A DNA stretch of 37,013 bases from DATAXV01 sp036272915 (GTDB lineage: Bacteria > Chloroflexota > Dormibacteria > Dormibacterales > Dormibacteraceae). The stretch is taken from NCBI GenBank assembly GCA_036272915.1, contig DATAXV010000207.1, positions 1 through 37,013 of the forward strand, given 5' to 3'. The notes under the pieces are model-generated. The model saw nothing but the letters and a program-made list of their open reading frames with translations, was not told the origin of the DNA and searched no databases. Position numbers and translations under genes: made by a program. This document shows positions 1 through 8,245 of the stretch, one piece after another; the stretch's first letter is position 1, and each line of letters begins with the position of its first letter.

Positions 1-216
1 TTAGGGCCTTCAGCGTAATAAGGCGGACAACCACGCATCGGGTCGAGAGCTGTGGACCCCCACGACTCTCGATGCCGATCTCGAGCGCGGATCCAGAAAT
101 CCATCGTTCAACTCATTGTCGGACCAGCTAATTGCGGCGAGGACGCTTAGCCACAGATGGAATCCCGGGAGCGGAGGGTCCCGCGGGCCGGCGCGGCCCG
201 CAGAGGCCCTCCGGGA

Positions 217-588
217 TCAGCGACCGCCGCGAGCGCGGTACTCGGCGGCGTCGTAGAGGAGGCGGAGTGACCGGATCCGGCCGCCGTTGATCTCGAAGAA
301 CTCGGCGAAGCGCACGGTGCCTCCGGGCATGTCCGCGTCATAAAGGGCGGCCGCCCGGTCACCCGCTTGGAGCTGCTCGATCATGCGCACCTCACGCACC
401 GTCTGGATGAAGCCGGAGACGCCCCGGAGAAAGCGCTCGGCGCCGCTGACGCGGCCCGCGATCGGGCCCTCGAAGCTGAGTTCCTCATCGAGGATGGGAC
501 GGAGGCGGCTTTCCCCGTCGAAGGCGGCGACGCCGCCCCGCAGGACGCTGTAGTAGGTCTCGAGGACCTCGCTGATGGTGTCCGTCAT
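217..588 (-). CDS. SnoaL-like / NTF2-fold small protein
   Basis: A 123-residue protein with the look of the SnoaL-like branch of the NTF2 superfamily: an N-terminal helix with the sequence EVLETYYSVLRGG, then a region ending in GPIAGRVSGAERF, and a C-terminal strand pattern (FAEFFEINGGRIRSLRLLYD) that is typical of the fold. The start at 588 is chosen because AAGGAG lies about 8 nt before the ATG. The frame stays open upstream, but that extension looks non-coding. Members of this fold can be small-molecule isomerases, hydrolases or ligand-binding proteins, so the substrate cannot be named. It is divergent from an ECF sigma factor whose own C-terminal domain is SnoaL-like, with 75 bp between the starts, so shared control or a shared ligand is possible (inference). 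Confidence 0.8.
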   Translation of the reverse strand: MTDTISEVLETYYSVLRGGVAAFDGESRLRPILDEELSFEGPIAGRVSGAERFLRGVSGFIQTVREVRMIEQLQAGDRAAALYDADMPGGTVRFAEFFEINGGRIRSLRLLYDAAEYRARGGR

Positions 589-663
589 CGTCTTCTCCTT
601 CGGGGTGAACTGGGGATGGTGACGGTTGAGACACCGGGCGGGACCTCGACGGAACGGTGGGGG

Positions 664-1665
664 ATGATCACGTGCGTGAGCGCATCGCTTCTGGATCGGG
701 CACGAGCCGGGGACCAGGCCGCGTTCGCCGATCTCACGGCACGCCATGTCCGGGAGCTGCACCTGCACTGCTACCGCATGCTGGGCTCGCTCACCGACGC
801 CGACGACGCGCTGCAGGAGACGCTGTTCGCGGCCTGGTCGGCACTGCCCGGATTCGCCGGGCGGTCCTCGCTGAGGGCCTGGCTCTACCGGATCGCCACC
901 AACCGGTGCCTCAACGCGATCCGCGACGGCAGGCGGCGCCCGCCAGCGGTCCCGGTGCCTCCCTTCGAGCCGCCTCCGCCGTCACGGCGCGGCGACGTGA
1001 CCTGGCTGCAGCCGTACCCGGACGCGGTCGCCGATCGGGAGCCGGGACCCGCCGAGCGCTACGAGACCAGGGAGCGCCTGGAGCTGGCGTTCGTCACCGC
1101 GCTCCAGCGTCTTCCACCACGCCAGACCGCGGTCCTTGTCCTCTGCGAGGTCCTGGACTTCCCGCTGGCCGAGGCCGCCGGCATGCTCGACGCGACGCCC
1201 GCCGCGGCCAAGGGACTCCTCCAGCGGGCTCGGGCCTCGCTCGATTACGAGGTGGGGTCGCCACCGCCGGCGCGCCCGGCCTCCGCCGTCGAGCGAGAGC
1301 TGGCCGGTCGCTTCGCCGCCGCCCTGAGCGCCGATGACGTGGAGGGCGTTCTCGCCCTCCTCACCGACGACGCCTGGCTGGCGATGCCTCCGGCGCCGCA
1401 CGAATACGTGGGCGCCGCGGCCATCGCCTCCTTCCTGCGGGCCAGCGCCGAGGGGCGGGCCGGAAGGCGGCTGAGCCTGGTGCCGACGCGCGCCAACGGC
1501 GAGCCCGCCTTCCTCTGCTTCGTCGAGGCCGGGGCCGGCGAGGCCGTCCAGCCCAGCGGAGTCGTCGTCCTCCGCCTCCGCGGCGATCGCATCGGCGGGA
1601 TCACGCGCTTCCTCGACCCGGTTCTGGTCTCGCGCTTCGACCTCGCCCGCCGCGGACGCCACTAA
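664..1665 (+). CDS. ECF sigma factor with C-terminal SnoaL domain (SigX5 / TIGR02960 type)
   Basis: A 333-residue ECF-type RNA polymerase sigma factor. Region 2 spans about residues 10-90 (LHLHCYRMLGSLTDADDALQ, then FAGRSSLRAWLYRIATNRCL). A proline-rich linker with WLQPYPDA near 114-121 is a hallmark of the TIGR02960 group. Region 4 lies at about 135-195 (ALQRLPPRQTAVLVLCEVLD). Residues about 210-325 form a SnoaL-like domain, which in such sigma factors contacts the sigma core and modulates activity instead of a separate anti-sigma factor (family knowledge). The start ATG at 664 puts the conserved LLDRARAGDQAAF block at the usual distance from the N-terminus; an ATG at 616 is the alternative. 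The stop overlaps the stop of the convergent hydrolase gene. Confidence 0.9.
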   Translation: MITCVSASLLDRARAGDQAAFADLTARHVRELHLHCYRMLGSLTDADDALQETLFAAWSALPGFAGRSSLRAWLYRIATNRCLNAIRDGRRRPPAVPVPPFEPPPPSRRGDVTWLQPYPDAVADREPGPAERYETRERLELAFVTALQRLPPRQTAVLVLCEVLDFPLAEAAGMLDATPAAAKGLLQRARASLDYEVGSPPPARPASAVERELAGRFAAALSADDVEGVLALLTDDAWLAMPPAPHEYVGAAAIASFLRASAEGRAGRRLSLVPTRANGEPAFLCFVEAGAGEAVQPSGVVVLRLRGDRIGGITRFLDPVLVSRFDLARRGRH

Positions 1666-2552
1666 CGGGATTCGGCCGGGGCGACTCGAGCGGTCGCCGC
1701 GATCTCGTCCACGATCCGGGGCCACAGCTCCCGGGGCAGGTCGTGGCCCATCCCGGGGATCATCACCAGACGAGCTCCGGGTATGGCCTCGGCCGTGGCC
1801 CGGCCGCCCACCGGCCGGACCAGCCGGTCGGCCTCGCCGTGGATGACCAGGGTGGGCGCCGAGATGGCGGCGAGCTCGGCCGCGCGGTCGCCCGAGCTCT
1901 GGAAGGCGGAGGACTGGCGCTCGACCCCGGCCTGATCGTGGCCGCGCCGGTAGGTGGCCCGGCCGAGGTCGCGCAGTGACTCCTCGTCGACCGGATAGGC
2001 GGGCGAGCCGATCACCGGCTGCAGGTCCACGAAGTGCCGGGCGCAGTCCTCGGCGCTCCGGATCGGCCGGCGTGCCGCGGCCACCGCCCGGACCATCGTC
2101 CTCACGCCCAGCCTGCCGATGGCGGGCGACGGGGAGGAGGAGATCGAGGTCAGGGTCAGGACCCGGTCGGGGTGGCGGACGGCGAGCCTCTGCGCGGTCA
2201 TGCCGCCCTGCGAGATCCCGACGATGTGGGCCTGCCGCCAGGCCAGCGCGTCGAGCACGGCGACGGCGTCGTCGGCCAGATCGTCGAGCCCGTAGGCGGC
2301 GGCGGAGGAGGGCTTGAGGACCAGCCCCAGCCGGCTCGGACGGCCGGCGGCGGTCAGATGGGTCGAGAGCCCGACGTCGCGGTTGTCGAAGCGGGCGACC
2401 TGAAAGCCGCGCTCGACCAGGGCCGCGCAGAGCTGGTCCGGACAGGCGATGAGCTGCACGCCGACACCGAGGATGAAGAGCAGGGGCTCTCCCTGGGGCG
2501 GCCCGACGCGGTCGTAGGCGAGTTCGATCTCGCCGTGTCTGGCGATGCTCAT
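1662..2552 (-). CDS. alpha/beta-fold hydrolase
   Basis: A 296-residue alpha/beta hydrolase. The nucleophile elbow GISQGG puts the serine at about residue 114, the acid is likely in IHGEADRLV, and the histidine in GMGHDLPREL near the C-terminus. The N-terminal strand is followed by a VARFDNRDVGLSTH segment, common in esterase-like and peroxidase-like members. The substrate is unknown. The ATG at 2552 overlaps the TetR stop as ATGA, so the two genes are translationally coupled and probably co-transcribed, regulator first. The gene runs into the sigma factor gene tail to tail, with the TAG and TAA stops sharing bases at 1663-1664. Confidence 0.88.
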   Translation of the reverse strand: MSIARHGEIELAYDRVGPPQGEPLLFILGVGVQLIACPDQLCAALVERGFQVARFDNRDVGLSTHLTAAGRPSRLGLVLKPSSAAAYGLDDLADDAVAVLDALAWRQAHIVGISQGGMTAQRLAVRHPDRVLTLTSISSSPSPAIGRLGVRTMVRAVAAARRPIRSAEDCARHFVDLQPVIGSPAYPVDEESLRDLGRATYRRGHDQAGVERQSSAFQSSGDRAAELAAISAPTLVIHGEADRLVRPVGGRATAEAIPGARLVMIPGMGHDLPRELWPRIVDEIAATARVAPAESR

Positions 2553-3193
2553 GGATGGTCCCCCGCCGGCTCCGGCCGGCAACCCAGCTCGAACAGCACG
2601 ACTACGTCCGCGCCGTAGGCGTGGAGATCGAACCCGGGATCGCGCGATATCTGCAGGACGGCTCCGTCGATCGCCTGGCGAAGGGCGATCGCCATCGACC
2701 GCGCCGGCAGTGGGCGGAACTCCCCCGAGGCGACGCCCTCCTGGAAGATCACCTCCGGGTCGAGCCTGGCCAGGTCACCCTCCGGCTCGGTCGCGGCGGC
2801 GGCCTCGTCGAGGCGCTGTCCGGTCGGCGTCCGGTAGCTGGTCCAGATGTCGAGCATGGCCAGGGCGTAGGCGCGGTGCCTGTCGATGAAGGCCAGGTTG
2901 GAATGGATGTAGGCGCGAAGCCGGCCGCCCGCCGTCGGCTCGGCGTCGATCGAGGGAAGCATGGCTGCGGCGCCGGTCAGGAAGATCCGGGTGACGACGG
3001 CGTCGACCAGCTCGTCCTTGCCCGCGAAGTGATAGAGGACCACGCTCTTGGCAACCCCGGAGCGCTCCGCGATCCGGCTGACCGAGGCCTGCGCGTAGCC
3101 GGCCTCGGCGATCACCTCGATCGCGCACTCGATGATCTGCGCTCGCCTCGCCCGCTCGGTGAAGGTCCTAGCCCGGTCACGTCTAGACCTCAC
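2549..3193 (-). CDS. TetR/AcrR family transcriptional regulator
   Basis: A 214-residue TetR-type repressor. The helix-turn-helix lies at about residues 12-60 (IIECAIEVIAEAGYAQASVS, then RIAERSGVAKSVVLYHFAGK), matching the TetR_N pattern including the VLYHF segment. The remaining helical ligand-binding domain is divergent, as usual. The reading frame is open to 3367, but the upstream part looks non-coding. GTG at 3193 gives a normal TetR length, although no strong Shine-Dalgarno is seen. It overlaps the downstream hydrolase by 4 nt and is divergent from a TPP enzyme gene. Repeated GATCGG motifs lie just upstream of its start. A role as local repressor of both transcription units is inferred from this layout. 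Confidence 0.85.
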   Translation of the reverse strand: MRSRRDRARTFTERARRAQIIECAIEVIAEAGYAQASVSRIAERSGVAKSVVLYHFAGKDELVDAVVTRIFLTGAAAMLPSIDAEPTAGGRLRAYIHSNLAFIDRHRAYALAMLDIWTSYRTPTGQRLDEAAAATEPEGDLARLDPEVIFQEGVASGEFRPLPARSMAIALRQAIDGAVLQISRDPGFDLHAYGADVVVLFELGCRPEPAGDHP

Positions 3194-3205
3194 GATCTGA
3201 GCATA

Positions 3206-3262
3206 GACCGAGCGATCGGCGGATAGATCGGTCGGTCGAACGTGTTGCCTGGGATCGGTCGG
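3206..3262. promoter_or_regulatory. candidate TetR operator cluster
   Basis: In the divergent gap between the TetR gene and the TPP enzyme gene, GATCGG occurs at 3214, 3226 and 3253. The latter two are part of the direct repeat GATCGGTCGG (3226-3235 and 3253-3262). GACCGA at 3206-3211 pairs with TCGGTC at 3228-3233 as an inverted repeat. Position and symmetry fit an autoregulatory TetR operator, but no binding site for this protein is known. Confidence 0.4.
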
Positions 3263-3338
3263 GCGGTGGGATGTAGACTCCGACGAGGCTGCAGCGGCAG
3301 CGTTCCTCGGGAGTTTCGTAGTTGTTGGGAGGCTGACC

Positions 3339-3395
3339 ATGGGGATATCCGCCGCCCGGCGGGCCACCGGATGCCGTCAGGTGGCGCCGGCGTGA
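3339..3395 (+). CDS. possible 18-codon leader ORF coupled to the TPP enzyme gene
   Basis: An ATG at 3339 has a good Shine-Dalgarno (GGGAGG, about 6 nt upstream), better than anything before the next gene. It opens a frame for MGISAARRATGCRQVAPA that ends with TGA at 3393-3395. That stop overlaps the GTG at 3392 as GTGA, and that GTG is the family-typical start of the TPP enzyme. The arrangement fits translational coupling through a short leader peptide. The peptide has no run of one amino acid that would suggest classical attenuation. It may be only a ribosome-loading device, or chance. Confidence 0.35.
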   Translation: MGISAARRATGCRQVAPA

Positions 3396-4987
3396 CCGGC
3401 GGCGACGTCCTCGTCGAGGGTCTCCAGGCGAACGGGATCGAGGTCGTCTTCGGTCTCCCCGGCGTGCAGCTGGACGCCGCCGTCGACGCCTTCGCCAGGC
3501 GCCAGGACACGATCCGGCTGTACCACACCCGCCACGAGCAGGCCACCTCCTACATGGCCTGGGGGTACGCGACGGCGACCGGGCGGACCGGCTGCTGCAT
3601 GGTCGTGCCCGGGCCGGGGCTGCTCAACGCCGCCACCGGTCTCTCCTGCGCCCACGCCTCCAACGCGCCCGTCGTCTGCGTCGCCGCCCAGATCCCCTCG
3701 GCGGCGATCGATCGCGGGCTCGGCTACCTGCACGAGATCCCGCACCAGGTCGACGTCCTCCGCGCCGTGACCAAGTGGACCGGGCGGGCGATGGCGCCCC
3801 ACGAGGTCCAGGACGTCGTCTCCGAGGCCTTCCGGCGCGTCGCCGAGGGACGGCCCCGACCGGTGGCGGTCGAGGTGCCCAGCGACGTGCTCGAGGCGGA
3901 GTGCGAGGCCCCGCCCGCGATCCGGCCGGCGCCGCCTCCGGCCGGGACCCCCTGGCCGGGCAGCGACGACGCGGTGGCGCTGCTGAGCCGTGCCGAGCGC
4001 CCCCTGATCATGGCCGGCGGCGGTGTGATCGGGGCCGGCGCGGGGGACGAGCTCCGGCAGCTGGCCGAGCGTCTGGGGGCGCCGGTGCTGACCAGTGCCA
4101 ACGGCCGCGGCGCGATCCCCACCGAGCACCCGCTGGCCTTCCCGGTGCCCTGCGCCGGCCGTCTGGTGCCGGCTGCGGACGTGATCCTCGCCGTCGGCAC
4201 CCGGCTGGCCCGCTTCCAGGGCCGGCGATGGGAGCTGGGGCCGGGTCAGACGCTGATCCGCATCGACGTCGACCGGGAGGAGATCGACCGCGACATCGTG
4301 CCCTCGCTGGCGCTGGTCGCGGACGCCCGCGCCGCCCTCTCCTCGCTGGCCGAGGCGGTGGACGCGCGCACCGCGAGCGGGTGGCGTGACCTCGACCGGC
4401 TGCGCGAGGAGATCGACGGGATCATCCAGCGGGTCACCCCCCAGGCGGCGTTCGGCGCCGCGATCAGGAGAGCGCTCCCCGACGACTCGGTGCTGGTCAG
4501 CGGGATGAACCAGGTCGGGTACTGGGCCCAGATCGGCTACCCGGTCCGCCGGCCCCGTACCTTCCTCGGACCCGGCTACCAGGGCGCCCTCGGCTACGAG
4601 GTTCCGACCGGGCTCGGCGCGCAGGTCGGACGCCCCGACACCAGGGTCGTGGTCCTCTGCGGCGACGGCGGCTTCCTCTTCAACGTGCAGGAGCTGGCGA
4701 CCGCCGCCCAGCACCACATCCCGGCCATCATCGTCGTCTTCAACGACGGCGCCTACGGCAACGTCAAGCGCATCCAGAAGGAGCGCTTCGGCCGCCTTCT
4801 CGCCAGCGAGCTGCGCAACCCCGACTTCATGGAGCTGGCCCACGCCTTCGGCATCGAGGGCATGCGAACGACCGATCCGGAGGGATTGGGGGCGGCGCTG
4901 GGTCGGGCGCTCGCCATCGACGGACCGGTGCTGATCGAGGTCCCGGTGGGGGAGATGGACAGCCCCTGGGCGATGCTCAGGGGGTAG
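3392..4987 (+). CDS. thiamine-diphosphate-dependent enzyme, acetolactate synthase-like
   Basis: A 531-residue three-domain TPP enzyme. The N-terminal Pyr domain (about 1-165) carries the catalytic glutamate in YHTRHEQATSYMAWGYA (about E49). A central Rossmann-like domain follows (about 190-325), then a PP domain (about 355-515) with the TPP/metal motif GDGGFLFN at about 424 and ND at about 451 (VVFNDGAYGNVKR). This matches the acetolactate synthase / benzoylformate decarboxylase superfamily. The substrate cannot be told from sequence, and no small regulatory ALS subunit is adjacent. The start GTG 3392 is chosen because families of this kind begin close to TGGDVLVEGL; ATG 3371 in the same frame is the alternative. 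The DUF1275 gene follows after 7 bp, probably in one operon. Confidence 0.88.
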   Translation: MTGGDVLVEGLQANGIEVVFGLPGVQLDAAVDAFARRQDTIRLYHTRHEQATSYMAWGYATATGRTGCCMVVPGPGLLNAATGLSCAHASNAPVVCVAAQIPSAAIDRGLGYLHEIPHQVDVLRAVTKWTGRAMAPHEVQDVVSEAFRRVAEGRPRPVAVEVPSDVLEAECEAPPAIRPAPPPAGTPWPGSDDAVALLSRAERPLIMAGGGVIGAGAGDELRQLAERLGAPVLTSANGRGAIPTEHPLAFPVPCAGRLVPAADVILAVGTRLARFQGRRWELGPGQTLIRIDVDREEIDRDIVPSLALVADARAALSSLAEAVDARTASGWRDLDRLREEIDGIIQRVTPQAAFGAAIRRALPDDSVLVSGMNQVGYWAQIGYPVRRPRTFLGPGYQGALGYEVPTGLGAQVGRPDTRVVVLCGDGGFLFNVQELATAAQHHIPAIIVVFNDGAYGNVKRIQKERFGRLLASELRNPDFMELAHAFGIEGMRTTDPEGLGAALGRALAIDGPVLIEVPVGEMDSPWAMLRG

Positions 4988-4994
4988 GCGCGCC

Positions 4995-5732
4995 ATGGGT
5001 GCCTGGGAGCAGCTGCGGGAGGAGGTGGTGGGCACGGTCTGGCCGCGCCCCGGCGGCCGCGACGGTGTGCTCCCGCCGCTTCTCCTCATCCTGACCCTGG
5101 TCACCGGGCTGGTCGACGCGACCAGCTACCTCAAGCTGGGCCACGTCTTCGTCGCCAACATGACCGGCAACGTGGTCTTCGTCGGCTTCGCCCTGGCCGG
5201 CGCCCACGGCCTCTCCGTCGGTGCCTCGCTCCTGGCGGTGGCGATGTTCATCGCCGGCAGCGTGCTCGGAGGCCGCCTCGCGACCCGTCCGGGGAGGGAG
5301 CGGGGGCATCTCCTGCGGGACGCGACCGCCATCCAGTTCGCCCTGATCGTGATCGCCGCCGTGGTGGCGGTGGTCGGCCTCGGCGGCGCCGGCACCTACG
5401 TCCTCGTCCTTCTGCTCGCCCCGGCCATGGGCCTCCAGAACGCCTGCGCCAGGAAGCTGGCGGTGGCCGATCTCACCACCACCGTGCTCACGCTGACGCT
5501 GACCGGGATCGCCAGCGACGCCCGCATCCTGGGCGGCCCGGGGTCGCGGATCGGGCGGCGGCTCCTGGCCGTGGCGGCGATGCTGGTGGGAGCCCTCATC
5601 GGCGGGCTGCTGGCACTGCACGTGGCGACGGCGGCACCCCTGGTGCTGGCCGCGCTCCTGGTCGGGGTCACGTCCGTCGCCGCCCATCTCTCGCTCCGCC
5701 ACCCGGCGGCGAGCTCACCGGCCCACGGCTGA
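4995..5732 (+). CDS. DUF1275 / YoaK-family membrane protein
   Basis: A 245-residue integral membrane protein with about six hydrophobic segments. The opening LLILTLVTGLVDATSYLKLG and the following HVFVANMTGNVVF are signature features of the DUF1275 (YoaK) family, whose biochemical role is not established. A second conserved patch, PAMGLQNACARKLAVADLTT, lies around residues 140-160. It starts 7 bp after the TPP enzyme stop, so co-transcription is likely; a link between the two functions is not evident. Confidence 0.85.
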   Translation: MGAWEQLREEVVGTVWPRPGGRDGVLPPLLLILTLVTGLVDATSYLKLGHVFVANMTGNVVFVGFALAGAHGLSVGASLLAVAMFIAGSVLGGRLATRPGRERGHLLRDATAIQFALIVIAAVVAVVGLGGAGTYVLVLLLAPAMGLQNACARKLAVADLTTTVLTLTLTGIASDARILGGPGSRIGRRLLAVAAMLVGALIGGLLALHVATAAPLVLAALLVGVTSVAAHLSLRHPAASSPAHG

Positions 5733-5790
5733 CCGCCTCTCTCGAAGCGCGTCCGGGGCCCCCTCCACTCGGTGTCCCGGGTGGTGACGC

Positions 5791-5820
5791 TACACTTTAG
5801 TTAGTTATTGCATCTAACTG
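5791..5820 (+). promoter_or_regulatory. promoter with palindromic operator before the MFS gene
   Basis: TACACT at 5791-5796 is a plausible -10 box. It is followed by the inverted repeat AGTTAG (5799-5804) ... CTAACT (5814-5819), which would sit over the transcription start and directly against the ATG at 5821. The AT-rich patch stands out from its surroundings. The shape resembles operators of MarR-type regulators, but no such gene lies nearby, so the regulator would act in trans. Confidence 0.5.
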
Positions 5821-7104
5821 ATGGGCGAGGAGGTAGCCACGCAGCGCCAGGAGCAAGCGCCGATCGACATCCATGAGCCGCAGCGCGCGTGGCGGAGGAC
5901 CCTCTCTTCGCTGGGAGTCCCCAACTACCGCCTCTTCTTCATCGGCCAGCTGATCTCGGTCTCCGGCACGTGGATGCAGACGGTCGCCCAGGCTCTTCTG
6001 GTTCTCCACCTGACCGGGTCGGGAACCGCCCTCGGATTCACCACCGCGGTCCGGTTCGCCCCGATGCTGATCCTGGCCCCGTGGGGCGGTCTGATCGCCG
6101 ACAGGCTCGACAAGCGCAAGGTCCTCTACATCACGCAGACCACCTCGGGCCTGCTCGCCCTCGCCTTCGGGGTCCTCGTCGGCACCCACCTGATCCAGCT
6201 CTGGATGATCTACGTGCTGGCCGCCGCGCTCGGCTTCGTCAACGTCTTCGACAACCCCGCCCGCCAGGCCTTCATCTCCGAATTGGTGCCCCCGTCGCTG
6301 CTCCGCAACGCGGTGACCCTGAACTCGGTGACGATGAATCTGGCCCGGGTCTTCGGGGCCGCCGCCGGCGGCATCTTCGTGGCCACCATCGGCCTCGCCC
6401 TCTGCTTCGACCTCAACGCCCTCTCCTTCGTGGCGGTGGTGATCACGCTGCTGCTGATGTCGGCCGCGACCATGTACCCGTCGGCGCCGGCGCCGCGGCG
6501 GAAGGGCCAGGTCCGGGAGGGGCTGCGCTACGTCGCCTCCACACCCGAATTGATCCTGCCCCTGGTCATGATCGCGATCATCGGCACGCTCGCCTGGGAG
6601 TTTCAGGTCAGCCTGCCGCTCATCGCCCAGTTCACCTTCCACGGCCGAGCTGGGACCTACGGCACGATGGCCTCGGTGATGGGCGTCGGCGCCGTCGTCG
6701 GCGGGCTCATCTCCGCCTCCCGCTCACGGCCGAGGATGGTCTCGCTGTCGGTGGCCGCGATCGGATGGGGCATCGCCATCACCCTCGCCGCGCTCTCCCC
6801 GTCGCTGCTGATCGAGTACGGCGTCCTGCTCTTCGTCGGCTACGGGAGCATCACCTTCAACACGGTGGCCAAGACCGCGCTGCAGCTGGCCGCGGTGAGG
6901 GAGATGCGGGGGAGGGTGATGGCGCTTTGGGGCGTCGCCTGGCTGGGCTCGACCCCGATCGGCGCGCCCATCGTCGGCTGGGTGGGCCAGGAGTTCGGGC
7001 CCCGCTGGAGCCTGCTCATCGGCGGCGTGCCGACGCTGCTGGTCGGGCTGATCGCCTACCCGATGCTCCGCGCCATCGACCGGCGCCAGCAGATCGAGCC
7101 CTGA
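5821..7104 (+). CDS. MFS transporter (MFS_3 / EntS-like exporter)
   Basis: A 427-residue major facilitator with about 12 transmembrane segments. After a 25-residue cytoplasmic lead comes LGVPNYRLFFIGQLISVSGT, then the motif-A loop GGLIADRLDKRKVLYITQTT, and the MFS_3-typical NVFDNPARQAFISELVP. These features fit the EntS-like/MFS_3 exporters of siderophores, drugs or metabolites; the substrate is not predictable. The ATG at 5821 has no upstream Shine-Dalgarno and would lie about 18 nt from the predicted transcription start. A purine-rich GAGGAGG sits just inside the gene. It is a single-gene unit, with a candidate operator overlapping the 5' end. Confidence 0.88.
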   Translation: MGEEVATQRQEQAPIDIHEPQRAWRRTLSSLGVPNYRLFFIGQLISVSGTWMQTVAQALLVLHLTGSGTALGFTTAVRFAPMLILAPWGGLIADRLDKRKVLYITQTTSGLLALAFGVLVGTHLIQLWMIYVLAAALGFVNVFDNPARQAFISELVPPSLLRNAVTLNSVTMNLARVFGAAAGGIFVATIGLALCFDLNALSFVAVVITLLLMSAATMYPSAPAPRRKGQVREGLRYVASTPELILPLVMIAIIGTLAWEFQVSLPLIAQFTFHGRAGTYGTMASVMGVGAVVGGLISASRSRPRMVSLSVAAIGWGIAITLAALSPSLLIEYGVLLFVGYGSITFNTVAKTALQLAAVREMRGRVMALWGVAWLGSTPIGAPIVGWVGQEFGPRWSLLIGGVPTLLVGLIAYPMLRAIDRRQQIEP

Positions 7105-7162
7105 GCGGCCCCGCCATACTGGGCGGACGACGGCGGCACGGGTTTCGCCCCGAGGAGGAACG

Positions 7163-8242
7163 ATGACGACGAGCGGTCAGCTGGTCCCGGTCTTCGACGG
7201 CCACAACGACATGGTCCTGGACATGTACGGCTGGGACGGCCCCCGCCGGCGGCGCAGCTTCTTCGAACGGGGCGAGAGCGGTCATCTCGACCTCCCGCGC
7301 ATGCGCGAGGGCGGGTTCGCCGGCGGGATCTTCGCCGTCTTCGTGCCCTCCGACCCGACCTACGCCCGGCCCGAGCTTCGACCGGCGGCGGAGGGTGAGG
7401 AGTCGGGGGAGCGGCCGCTGGCCTCACCGATCGGCACCGAGTACGCGCTCCGCTGCGCGATGGCGCTGACCTCGACGCTGATGCGCATCGAGGACGAGTC
7501 GAAGGGCGAGTTCACCCTGGTCCGCGACGCGGCCGACATCCGCTCCTGCATGGCCGAGGGCCGGATCGCCGCCGTGCTCCACTTCGAGGGGGCCGAGGCG
7601 ATCGACCCCGGGCTCAACGCCTTGGAGGTCCTCTACCGCGCCGGGCTCCGCTCGCTGGGTCTGGTCTGGAGCCGCCCCAACGTCTTCGCCGAGGGTGTGC
7701 CCTTCGCCTTCCCCAGCTCGCCCGACACCGGTCCCGGGCTGACCCGGGCGGGCAAGGACCTGGTCCGCGAGTGCAACCGGATGGGGGTCATGGTCGACCT
7801 CTCCCACCTCAACGAGCGGGGCTTCTGGGACGTGGCCGAGATCTCGACCCGGCCGCTGGTCGCCAGCCACTCCAACGCCCACGCCGTGACCCCGGTCACC
7901 CGGAATCTGCTCGACAAGCAGCTCGAGGCGATCCGGGACTCGGGCGGCATCGCCGGTCTCAACTACGCGGTCCAGTTCGCCCGCCCCGACGGCAGGCACG
8001 ACCCCGAGACGCCGCTCGCCGACCTCGTCCGCCACGTCGACTACATGGTCGAGCGGATGGGCATCGACCACGTCGGCCTCGGCTCCGACTTCGACGGCTG
8101 CACGGTGCCCGCCGAGCTCGGCGACGCGACCGGGCTGCCCCGGCTGATCGAGGCCCTTCGCGCCGCCGGCTACTCCGAGGTCGACCTCCGCAAGATCGCC
8201 AGCGACAACTGGCTGCGAGTGCTGGAGACGACCTGGGCCTGA
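7163..8242 (+). CDS. membrane-dipeptidase-type (peptidase M19) dipeptidase
   Basis: A 359-residue M19 family zinc dipeptidase of the TIM-barrel metallo-hydrolase type. The metal-binding residues are visible in order: DGHND (H14, D16), the bridging glutamate in LHFEGAEAI (E142), the histidine in VDLSH (H215), HSNAH near 236-240, and the family motif GLGSDFDG at 305-312. It hydrolyses dipeptides, and some relatives act on D-configured or beta-lactam substrates (family knowledge). GAGGAGG lies about 8 nt before the ATG. There is no signal peptide, so it is likely cytoplasmic. It converges with the GH32 gene, with only 3 bp between the stops. Confidence 0.92.
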   Translation: MTTSGQLVPVFDGHNDMVLDMYGWDGPRRRRSFFERGESGHLDLPRMREGGFAGGIFAVFVPSDPTYARPELRPAAEGEESGERPLASPIGTEYALRCAMALTSTLMRIEDESKGEFTLVRDAADIRSCMAEGRIAAVLHFEGAEAIDPGLNALEVLYRAGLRSLGLVWSRPNVFAEGVPFAFPSSPDTGPGLTRAGKDLVRECNRMGVMVDLSHLNERGFWDVAEISTRPLVASHSNAHAVTPVTRNLLDKQLEAIRDSGGIAGLNYAVQFARPDGRHDPETPLADLVRHVDYMVERMGIDHVGLGSDFDGCTVPAELGDATGLPRLIEALRAAGYSEVDLRKIASDNWLRVLETTWA

Positions 8243-8245
8243 CCC

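Noticed and set aside
1..216. Left edge of the window
   Set aside because: Stops occur early in all frames I read, and no RNA gene or repeat could be recognised, so nothing was annotated.
3377..5104. Long open frame antisense to the TPP enzyme gene (575 codons)
   Set aside because: High-GC genes produce long mirror frames. The translation is low-complexity Arg/Gly/Ala/Asp-rich with no family pattern, while the sense strand has a full TPP enzyme.
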